Source: an uncultured Collinsella sp. (GTDB lineage Bacteria > Actinomycetota > Coriobacteriia > Coriobacteriales > Coriobacteriaceae). From it: a DNA stretch of 13,422 nt. Shown one piece after another: positions 8,501 through 12,871 of the stretch. Every line of letters begins with the position of its first letter. The stretch's first letter is position 1. Made by a program: the position numbers and the translations under genes. The stretch spans positions 1-13,422 of the forward strand of contig CAJJTG010000048.1 in assembly GCA_905194675.1 (NCBI GenBank), given 5' to 3'. The notes under the pieces are model-generated. The model did not search any database, was not told where the DNA came from, and was given only the letters and a program-made list of their open reading frames with translations.

Positions 8501-11033
8501 CCGTTTGGTTCCCAAGAAGGTCAGCCATGTTTGAGGTCGGGCCAAACACGCCGTTATACAAGCCGCCGGTCTGAATCGACAATGCTAGGACAACAAAATC
8601 CTGTATGTCGTCGATGTCGAGCGTGTGGTCCTGGTTCCACTTGTCGCTGTCGGCACCATTTACATAACCAACCTGCCAACTATAGTTGGCCGATGAAGGG
8701 CCTTCAGGCTTATGCGTAGTTTCGTTGAGCTGAATCAGGTTCCATTTTAGCTTCGATCCGTCGAGCCTTACGACCTCCCCATAGCCCTTAGAGGCATCTT
8801 GGGCTCCGCCAAGATCATCAATCTTGGGTGCATCCTTACACCGCTTGTATATCCAGTAGTCTTTTTCATTGGAATTCGTCGGCTCGCTGTCGCTGCCCGT
8901 GCCGCGAGCGAACACAAGCGACGGATAATCGGAACGCACCATGGCTATTTGCGCGGTAGCATCCCCCGCGCCAAAATGCATGTTGGAAAAATCGGTTTCG
9001 CCCCCAAGGCGTATCGTGGCCGTCCAGCACTCCGCGGCAATGCCAGCGCCCTTGGCGATGCTGCCCTCATTGCTCACGGTAATCCCGTTGACATCCGCGA
9101 CGCTGTTTTTGTCGATGCAGCCGACCGCTCCGCCAAAGCCGTTGCTCGTTGAAGCGACCTGGGTGCAGTTGACCGTAGCATTATTAATTTCAAGCGCGGC
9201 GGGCATAGCGGACGTACCAAGCCATCCAACAATGCCGCCAGCAAAATATGGGCTCTTAACGAGCGAAAACTTAGTCGTCACGCCTTCAACTTTCAGAAGG
9301 CTTAGAGGACTCGTCTCTTCGGTCGAATTCGCAGCGCCGCTCACAAAGCCAATAAGGCCGCCGAAGGCAGCATTACTGGCATCGTCCCCAAACGTGCTCT
9401 TGAATGAGCCGTCCTTGAATGACACAGAAACGCTTGGATCGTCCAGCGCCAGCACGCCGAAAACCGAGCCGGCTCCGTCAACCGCGCCCTTTACATGCGC
9501 CGCGCCCGCAAGCGTAACGCCATTACCCATATCGATTTGGTTATTGCCAGTAAACTCAACCGACTGCATAAAGCTGACCTTGCCTATAAAGCCGCCGGAG
9601 ATTTTGCTATTCGAATCGCCAATACGCTCAGGACACGCCACCTTTGCGCCCTCGGATTGCGAAAGGCTCAGGTTGGTCGCTTGCCCGATGAAACCGCCGC
9701 TGGCGGAGGTGCTCTTGACGGCGAGCGCGTGTAGGTCGAGAGCCTCCGTGACGTTGACCATGGCACCCGTGCTCGAGCCAACGAGTCCTACAACGCCACC
9801 GGCGGAGCCGTTCGTAGACTGGACGGTGGCGGTGGGAACGTTTGCCAGAGTGCCAATGCTCAGGGTCGCACCGTCCTTGACTTCGCCTACGAGCAGGCCA
9901 GCGTTGCCAGAGCTCGTTTTGACGGCTCCGCCTGAGGTCAGATCGTTGGGGAACGTGACGGACTCAACCGTCAAGCTCCCGCTCTCGACCGTGTTGGCAA
10001 TCAAGCCAATGTTGCCCGTCGCATTCGCGTTGAGATTCTTTCGAGAATCGGTGAGGCTATAGGTAACGTTCGCAGCAAGGTTGCCCGTCGTCGCACCCAG
10101 GAGGGGTGCCGTCAAGGCGGAAGTCGTATCCTTCACATCAACGTTCACGGGTTCCACGATGTCAACCGACGCGATGAGTGTCTTGCTCTCTTCGCCGTTT
10201 TCCGCACCGCTGACCTTCGAAGCGACCATCGGCGCGCTATAGCTAGTCGCGCCTACCCACTTTATCCTGACCGTTTTGTTTTGGTCAGACAGCTTGAGGT
10301 TATTAAAAACCGTCCGATCAGTCGTAAGCTCGACGGGACTATCAACGTCCCTATAGATCCTGCCTTCAAACGGACATTCATCACTGCCAAGACCCTGGAA
10401 AGACATGCCGTTATTAGCCGACTCGGTGAGCTTCGCATCGCCCGTGATGATAACCTTGATCTGCGCATCATAGTAAAGCGAAGCGTCGGCGTTAGACAGG
10501 ACGGCGAACGCCTCCGACGACTTGACATCGAGGCTGCGGATTCCGCTCTCGTCGTCTTTGCGCACGATGCTTTCCGCGCCGTTCTTCTCGAGCAGCTCGA
10601 CGAGCTTACTCAAATCCGTGATCGTCGCACCCGCCTGGGCCTCAGCGTCCTCCGAAGTCGCATCATCGGCATCTTGCTCGACATCATCATCAGCAGCAGC
10701 ATCCCCTGCCGCATCGTCGCCCTCCGTCTGGTCGCCCGTGGAATCGGAACCCGCGGCGCTATCGGAAGTATCGCCCGTTGCAGCATCGTCTTTCGCAGCG
10801 CCATCCTCAGCGCTGTCACCCGCGGCACCAGCATCACTCGCCCCAGACCCATTCGCGGCGTCGCCGTTGGCCTCGCCGCTCTCGGCAGTATCCAACGCCT
10901 TCGCAGATGCGGCAGCAATCTCGTTCGAGATGTTCTGCCAGCCTGCCGCCACAGCAGCCACCGTGGGCGAGCATGCTTGGAGCACCATGACCACCGTCAT
11001 GAACTCTGCGAATATGCGCTTTGCCGTTCTCAT
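252..11033 (-). CDS. Giant secreted surface protein with GLUG-type Gly-Gly turn repeats (predicted beta-helix adhesin or matrix protein)
   Basis: This intact 3,593-residue protein ends in TGA at 252-254. Its ATG at 11033 is preceded by AAGAGG ten bases upstream. Order of parts: export signal (about 1-31, basic start then hydrophobic 11-30); acidic linker 48-135; a first module with 'GLGSDECPFEG' near 214-224; Gly-Gly turns of the type GG(L/I/V)(I/V)G near 413-634; a second module with 'LSGTGIGGLG' and 'FSGKFNGNNH' near 852-880; turns near 924-1190; 'YYYNLD' and 'IDLTGYSYYP' near 1305-1375; 'GTYGDPYAIT' near 1683 and 'GFGTSAYPFRG' near 1805; turns at 1874-1920 and 2241-2617; then 'FPVLVISGND' near 2820 and about 750 residues of beta-sandwich-like sequence ending 'FYANYRLVMTASL...'. 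GLUG-type repeats and 'G-x-x-x-PY-x-I' starts are known from bacterial surface proteins; the fold and adhesive role are inferred. There is no LPXTG, catalytic motif or C-terminal hydrophobic tail. As last gene of the operon it is probably the chief exposed product. It has about 39 cysteines and lower GC than its neighbours. Confidence 0.95.
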   Translation of the reverse strand: MRTAKRIFAEFMTVVMVLQACSPTVAAVAAGWQNISNEIAAASAKALDTAESGEANGDAANGSGASDAGAAGDSAEDGAAKDDAATGDTSDSAAGSDSTGDQTEGDDAAGDAAADDDVEQDADDATSEDAEAQAGATITDLSKLVELLEKNGAESIVRKDDESGIRSLDVKSSEAFAVLSNADASLYYDAQIKVIITGDAKLTESANNGMSFQGLGSDECPFEGRIYRDVDSPVELTTDRTVFNNLKLSDQNKTVRIKWVGATSYSAPMVASKVSGAENGEESKTLIASVDIVEPVNVDVKDTTSALTAPLLGATTGNLAANVTYSLTDSRKNLNANATGNIGLIANTVESGSLTVESVTFPNDLTSGGAVKTSSGNAGLLVGEVKDGATLSIGTLANVPTATVQSTNGSAGGVVGLVGSSTGAMVNVTEALDLHALAVKSTSASGGFIGQATNLSLSQSEGAKVACPERIGDSNSKISGGFIGKVSFMQSVEFTGNNQIDMGNGVTLAGAAHVKGAVDGAGSVFGVLALDDPSVSVSFKDGSFKSTFGDDASNAAFGGLIGFVSGAANSTEETSPLSLLKVEGVTTKFSLVKSPYFAGGIVGWLGTSAMPAALEINNATVNCTQVASTSNGFGGAVGCIDKNSVADVNGITVSNEGSIAKGAGIAAECWTATIRLGGETDFSNMHFGAGDATAQIAMVRSDYPSLVFARGTGSDSEPTNSNEKDYWIYKRCKDAPKIDDLGGAQDASKGYGEVVRLDGSKLKWNLIQLNETTHKPEGPSSANYSWQVGYVNGADSDKWNQDHTLDIDDIQDFVVLALSIQTGGLYNGVFGPTSNMADLLGNQTVINLNCDVDLSGTGIGGLGLDSLNNGVSFSGKFNGNNHKVTLAVGEPYGTRDGKTLAAGDTSDGNGKIYRHGRLGLFNAIGGAAKVSNLTIGGFMKFDNGLSVDAGSLAASITGTADEKLTLSGVACETKITCDDTFGNDANIGGIAGSVSAAASVDFGGNSKAQTAIATGNTLRGDTRIGGAIGYVGDVTSTFNVTSFEVGGSINTGDCADGKTAQVGGLIGCIVQSTYNVKKEIVSSAVKNVNIMGLAYDSFDMAVGKNGDKYHGAGGLLGYSWGNAIVTIGDSSASSDDRPYALKTNETTVTANGSVEVGGLVYATSGHWIINDYAVNLAGASFNTDSATTLGVLIARGSTSDSANNFGAEISYTGLYLEDKASWETAYAVGGASIVAPKVTTFDEWVANGVKPGSKLMDNGCNAIVSLHTQADTLDMSGDPAKDNSYRNRTVFGEGEDHKTNGSVRYYYNLDRALTRVKDLNASVMNTPEHLVLWAARKYAPSSTYTYLTGDKEKIFTNNVIGPKSDNPVTIDLTGYSYYPSNVSDNNVTIQNVEIIFCYSKIKDEQQGNKSNDSATQHENMHCGLIRTIGNRSLTVSSVTLSGTVGRAKNDDAKGLDPKSVSGALVLRCAYGASGDKKAAITIDTLKLNGLQVDGAMDQQYAPLLINAITRYVNLDVKNVTTSKDADNSGVNKTAASSLFGYLGYDKNSDQVTAKFEQISLPSQKGNTIFTHASLLESFGYTTTGTADYTFTKADAVADNVTYGSEIDAQGKEYTGKQLWYYDEVTYGTDEGLVETDNGEKANVEAQRFSNYLPYVAKGKATENGVQYHEIKVNQRIPNFTTGCGTYGDPYAITSASEFNAAANYINNGTALDGWEVTIVKDQSALCQRRNGGSVDNEVTYVYKQTNDTKKKWEKKVDDATDSNDVLSDDTMRRYLQSAYYSIEPKSDADNTIELDGSAFAGFGTSAYPFRGVIVGDVNGTAATIVIKNNTGSLRGLIPYSYGSVVRNLNIRYVDAQATITYSAKDADGVPTAFFGGVIGCILGGDNIIDGVVVNGTTADSPTTGFTVAGGGTKPHLVPIGGYVGAIAGGGVILRNMSKTSWRAGTKTKFKSAGEGGANFKLYDNPYVGRVIDGYAFSEGCDVENGDSNYKINKLDVNDTGCVTTTDTYVKFSWDAGQQNNKAPKTTVKDRQGLLVLSAIINSGAGAGAAHTDSKDGKGTYRGSHAYEGSSVKGAIPSTGYKFGNERYGKVRNAQYAAVGNPAEAAKGDFAISINDDLKAPGNQEYQGPLNGEDGQDINSPYLVKKYATDWRTGYVCAMGVCGMDLEFEQGKTHDYDMRKYGSGFLGLSGRYYSNACATDKKVNDKDFITPGIATVNGNGATIKVSNNAREYVDDDYCVAGVGGLFSTIKFYSNAFNKGSIEANDNANVNNLNFSDCNISLTYVSSTGVEQSKSTSNENSGSVGVGCLAGSTANQGGSGEVAYGVFKNVGISNSTVVGGCTSGGLIGSAGLMSRSTDGANGSIVNYGGTSSPVQLYDCSYTGLNVTGEKNVGGYVGAIASPCGVWTTAATGVYEKTIGKNSTITATGTTPYVGGVFGYTSSNVSVNTKIGITEAVASSTAVISGVNVLATGSNTDKYMGAGGVVGSAYRGVISISNVRIDAGGDAKSAIIGDATGTNNSIRNAGGLIGEVTSSGSPNTYWFEGCSVENINIAGTDQCSGGLIGYYFSNVNIACNNIAIESATIKGRWSGGLLGAINSGADVINVTNTKVSNTTFGGTSNGGIAGDGRGQFHLVNVLMDSNTYKLGSKQGVLLGEVDTNGYSLSAAGVDVKPGNGKTTSDLPPMVYTTNTAAVNMKSYIAFGDYNDTLEAPDKGITLYGADNTATTAASPYVTTSPVSTLAVRASDNDTTDRYLSGDGATIDTAATIQSEAGTGVADRYTYTNIGGINDNGAYQNKSSYDASSVASKFNSNNDTSSNQATTNFPVLVISGNDNTTVKSYLDIVTNGGFSDACRLNNENGTNPHVTAKAEVFQLKDGVFVKDGDASNNPTLRVVNNGKNNMSFSPSSDWDNGKGRFTLLTATFTEAGQSYNVQVPIIVKRKLEIDFTATYDYGTHFKEKDYANLGKDAHVLTSFGEPMTGLLTWTYNSANGKEVDFGWDSYMAAGGSMKGLGKSILFNGADGRLPQGTQLTLIDANVDGRAGGREYHYTVGEGGATSVSLNGNDGFKDSAGNPYQERWLSEILDVSATQDGAGTWTVCDNEAEATAKAKFDDKWMLFKVAGADVPSNDRYTLKVPKEDTGKEQRASESVYLVVNVPKSGDGVTQANINGFTASSIDSNSSGARISWNLHHVLRTGGDDNQNGTASTYSILSNYGQEVNDGKSEARTPVSKSTDGAAYVLSLDVTDKITFNPSQNYADSDSLFYQLDTSLCKYGANNTLTGVSSFPSGTSAIAKFYVAIGDQNYRWNDGKWEKCDASTPAFTQTVTDTGDDSLKLTLDHDLAGIRKIATDGSFTVHTVVEEIRLTPDGCNKVISLSKQSGEDACTKMSYTAKLSTRKEGLNTSSLTQTKPGNVGYYRMDTGDTTITLSAPDKSQLGINVDDLRPIANGTIGLGATYELGGLSNAAEAIANADSVVYTLELQRRGTDGTYESVTDDISNYVTVTESKLAAVAPSGSTITFTDSKENGKFKTLNGGTTFSLPFTVKVNTQVEQRDQFYANYRLVMTASLVKGDVASAKPQSPDYVTYTLTRLNLNGIDH
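3055..4325 (-). repeat. Gly-Gly turn cluster 4, the longest, of the giant protein
   Basis: Covers residues about 2237-2660. Turns: VGGLFSTIK, VGVGCLAGS, SGGLIGSAG, VGGYVGAIA, VGGVFGYTS, AGGVVGSAY, AGGLIGEVT, SGGLIGYYF, SGGLLGAIN, NGGIAGDGR and QGVLLGEVD. Spacing shortens to about 30-45 residues, giving the most regular part of the predicted helix. Confidence 0.72.
5250..5530 (-). repeat. Gly-Gly turn cluster 3 of the giant protein
   Basis: A short cluster at residues about 1835-1925, with LRGLIPYSYG, FGGVIGCILGG and IGGYVGAIAGGG, directly after the GFGTSAYPFRG module start near 1805. Confidence 0.65.
7450..8275 (-). repeat. Gly-Gly turn cluster 2 of the giant protein
   Basis: Covers residues about 920-1195. 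Turns include LGLFNAIGG, IGGIAGSVS, IGGAIGYVG, VGGLIGCIV, AGGLLGYSW, VGGLVYATS and LGVLIARGS, with spacing near 35-50 residues. Each is followed by a strand such as VTSTFNVTSFEVGG. Confidence 0.7.
9110..10013 (-). repeat. Gly-Gly turn cluster 1 of the giant protein
   Basis: Covers residues about 341-640. Turns include NIGLIANTV, NAGLLVGEV, AGGVVGLVG, SGGFIGQAT, SGGFIGKVS, FGGLIGFVS, AGGIVGWLG and FGGAVGCID, each followed by short alternating beta-strand sequence, spaced roughly 30-80 residues apart. The pattern is that of GLUG-type repeats forming rungs of a beta-helix. Confidence 0.7.
10629..10892 (-). repeat. Acidic low-complexity linker of the giant protein
   Basis: Codes for residues 48-135, made almost only of Ala, Asp, Gly, Ser, Glu and Thr. 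By count there are 28 acidic residues and one basic residue (Lys81). It joins the export signal to the first folded module and is probably an extended, wall-spanning spacer; that role is inferred. Confidence 0.85.
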
Positions 11034-11043
11034 CGATTCCGTA

Positions 11044-11049
11044 CCTCTT
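11044..11049 (-). promoter_or_regulatory. Ribosome binding site of the giant gene
   Basis: AAGAGG lies ten bases before the ATG at 11033, in the 39-base gap after the previous gene. It fixes this ATG over the internal Met codons at 12 and 16, which would remove the basic part of the export signal. No convincing separate promoter is visible in the gap. Confidence 0.75.
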
Positions 11050-11072
11050 ATCCTAAAACTCCGCTTCCAGAG

Positions 11073-12017
11073 TTATCGAGTCTCCGTTGTGCCCGTCAGA
11101 GTAGTTCCGTTCACGCTAATGTCCAGGTCGCCCCAGCCACCGGGCGTTTTGCCGTCCGCTCGGTAAAAGTTGACGACCATCGAACCCGGCTCCATGGTGA
11201 ACGTAGCCTTGCGAGCTGCAGCATCCACCGTCGCGCCATGGTTGATCTCAAAGAACGGGTCGATCTCCACGTTCTCCCCCCACGCGAGCGTGACGTTTGC
11301 CGGTGCGCCCGTAACCGTCACGCGGTAGTTGTACGCAGCGTAATCAGCAAACTTGCCAGCCTCATCGACCAGCGCGCCCTCAACCGCAGCGGTCTTGACC
11401 TCGGCCCTCTTTGACGGCACGACTTTCGCCGCCAGACAGGCTAGCTCGGTGCCGGGGCTCTTCTCCGATACGACCGTGGCCTTAATCACAAAGTATGCTT
11501 GTCCCAACTTAGCCTCGGGGAAGGTCACGGTGTAGTCGTTCTTGGTAGGTTGATTCTCCGGAAGCGTGACGCTGCTACCGGGCTGGGGCGCATAGCTCCA
11601 CGTGGCGCCATCGAGCCCGTGCCCCTCGACCGTCAAGGTGTATGTCACATTTTTGTCGTTGCAGAAGTTGCTGTTGCCCAGCAAGTAGTTGTAGATGCTA
11701 AAGGTAAAGTTGCATTGCCCGTTGCTGGGATACACTGTAACGGAGCGCTGGGCATGGGCGAGTTCGTCGTTGCTAGGCGCACTCATATAGCCCGTGAGCA
11801 AATCGCTCGCAAACAGGCTCTGCGCGGTGCCCGTTGCGGCGACGGACTTAAGAAATCCGTTGGCGATGTAGGCGGAATAGGTAAAGTAGCCACCCGCCAC
11901 GAGCGCCACGGCACAAACAAGTGCGATTGCTGCCACAACCAGCTTATTCTTGACTAGGCTTTTGCTTTTTGCCAGCTGCTCGCACTCGGCATCCTGCTGA
12001 TTCTCTCGCTTCTCCAT
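11073..12017 (-). CDS. Single-pass exported protein, TasA/SipW-substrate-like, preceding the giant gene
   Basis: The 314-residue protein has a charged cytoplasmic start (1-24), a hydrophobic segment at about 25-43, and the junction 'AGGYFTYSAYIANGF' at 41-55. It continues with 'SLFASDLLTGY' (67-77), 'FTFSIYNYLLG' (104-114) and 'NVTYTLTVEG' (123-132), then beta-rich sequence to the end. A hydrophobic segment followed by an aromatic and small-residue junction is the layout of SipW-processed TasA/CalY proteins. The 'F-x-SDLL', 'F-x-x-x-NY' and 'Y-T-x-T-V' signature recalls, from memory, unnamed proteins encoded beside giant GLUG-type surface proteins in gut Gram-positives. Whether the segment is cleaved or stays as an anchor cannot be told from sequence. 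It has three extracellular cysteines (102, 119, 194). The ATG at 12017 follows AGGAG that overlaps the TAG stop of the preceding gene, so translation is probably coupled. The giant gene starts 39 bases after its TAA stop. The CDS is secure; the role as subunit or anchor of a surface structure is inference. Confidence 0.94.
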   Translation of the reverse strand: MEKRENQQDAECEQLAKSKSLVKNKLVVAAIALVCAVALVAGGYFTYSAYIANGFLKSVAATGTAQSLFASDLLTGYMSAPSNDELAHAQRSVTVYPSNGQCNFTFSIYNYLLGNSNFCNDKNVTYTLTVEGHGLDGATWSYAPQPGSSVTLPENQPTKNDYTVTFPEAKLGQAYFVIKATVVSEKSPGTELACLAAKVVPSKRAEVKTAAVEGALVDEAGKFADYAAYNYRVTVTGAPANVTLAWGENVEIDPFFEINHGATVDAAARKATFTMEPGSMVVNFYRADGKTPGGWGDLDISVNGTTLTGTTETR

Positions 12018-12028
12018 GTGCGCCCCCT

Positions 12029-12033
12029 CTCCT
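12029..12033 (-). promoter_or_regulatory. Ribosome binding site overlapping a stop codon
   Basis: AGGAG shares its first two bases with the TAG stop (12032-12034) of the upstream gene and continues into a G-run, 11 bases before the ATG at 12017. Ribosomes ending the upstream gene therefore sit on the next start site. Confidence 0.75.
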
Positions 12034-12871
12034 ATTTACCGCTCGTGTTGCGCGCTATCAGGTAGATCACGTCGGTCTCTTTGGTGCTCTCGTCCCACGA
12101 AAGCTTGATGATAAAGTTGAGTGTGTCATTGCCAGTCGAGCCGTCGAGCGTCTTGGCGTTGAGTTCGCTTTTGCCGAATTTCTTGTATCGGTAGAGCGGG
12201 CGCGCGTTGCGCTGGACGTTTTGATAGTCCTTGAATGTAGGGTCGCTTGCGCCCTCGCCCGGCACGGCTGCCAGACCGTCGTTCTCCTTGTTGATATATT
12301 CGAAGCTCGTCAGCAGGTTCTCTCCGGTTGCTTTCCAGCTATAAGATTTGCCGTCTGCGGTACCGCTCACGTCGGGCGTCTGGAGCGCAGACGTGTTCTC
12401 GGCTCTGTACAGCTCAATAGTGAGACCCGTAATGTTGGTCGTATTCGCGAGTTGCAGCTCAAAACCGTCACCGCCCGTTTGCACGCAAAACGCGCGCTTG
12501 AGCGTCACCGTGTTGCCAGTCTTGGTATCGCCGTATTCGGGGTTGTAGCTCAGGTCGATCTGCTCTGTTGCCGTAGCGTTGGGGCCCAGCACTTTGAGCT
12601 CTGCCGGCTCCTTGATCTTGCCGACGGTGGAGCCGCGATTGGCATCGACGAACCATCCGAGCGTCAATCCCAGCAACACGAGAAGCACGGCCACCAGACC
12701 CACGATGGCCAGGGATTCGCGACGGTGGTCGCTCACCCAAGCCTTGATGCGCTCGATGCGGCCAGCCGGACGCGCTTCGCCGTGCGAGCCGAACCCGTTG
12801 CCGCCGGGGTTTGCCGCTCCTTCGTTGTGTTTGATATCGCCCTGCTCGCGGGCATTAAGCTGCTCGTCCAT
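12032..12871 (-). CDS. Single-pass exported protein with long cytoplasmic tail, TasA-like export region
   Basis: The 279-residue protein has a hydrophilic Asn/Gly-rich tail (1-40), a basic stretch (RIERIKAW, HRRES, about 38-53), one membrane segment (about 54-74, LAIVGLVAVLLVLLGLTLGW), then 'FVDANRGSTVGKIKEP' and 'LKVLGPNATATEQIDLSYN'. The exported part carries 'AFCVQTGGDGFELQLANTTNI' split over 127-147, followed by 'GLTIELYRAEN'. From memory, the 'FCV ... LQLA-x-TTNI ... (I/L)YRA' signature occurs in uncharacterised surface proteins of gut Clostridia and Coriobacteriia that neighbour SipW-type peptidases and giant GLUG-type proteins. No catalytic motif is visible. The tail before the membrane segment is longer than in a normal signal peptide, which favours a retained signal anchor. 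The ATG at 12871 directly abuts the TAA of the upstream gene and uses AAGGAGG 11 bases before it; its stop lies 14 bases before the next start. Reading frame and topology are firm; function is unknown. Confidence 0.94.
   Translation of the reverse strand: MDEQLNAREQGDIKHNEGAANPGGNGFGSHGEARPAGRIERIKAWVSDHRRESLAIVGLVAVLLVLLGLTLGWFVDANRGSTVGKIKEPAELKVLGPNATATEQIDLSYNPEYGDTKTGNTVTLKRAFCVQTGGDGFELQLANTTNITGLTIELYRAENTSALQTPDVSGTADGKSYSWKATGENLLTSFEYINKENDGLAAVPGEGASDPTFKDYQNVQRNARPLYRYKKFGKSELNAKTLDGSTGNDTLNFIIKLSWDESTKETDVIYLIARNTSGK

Noticed and set aside
3055..10013. CRISPR or DNA-level tandem repeat, suggested by recurring ccgcc-rich words
   Set aside because: The recurring words are codons of the Gly-Gly turns; spacing is irregular and intervening sequence is coding, so repetition is at protein level.
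8941..10062. Plus-strand open frame of 373 codons
   Set aside because: Fully inside the giant gene on the other strand; its Pro/Ser/Ala-rich translation reflects complement of Gly/Ala/Val codons and shows no domain.
11034..11072. Separate promoter for the giant gene in the 39-base gap
   Set aside because: TAGGAT could be a -10 element, but no acceptable -35 lies at the right distance; read-through from the upstream genes is simpler.
10281..11414. Plus-strand open frame of 377 codons
   Set aside because: It lies antisense to the start of the giant gene and the end of the gene before it. Its translation has no family motif, while the minus frame has an export signal, ribosome site and repeats. 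High GC keeps the opposite frame open.
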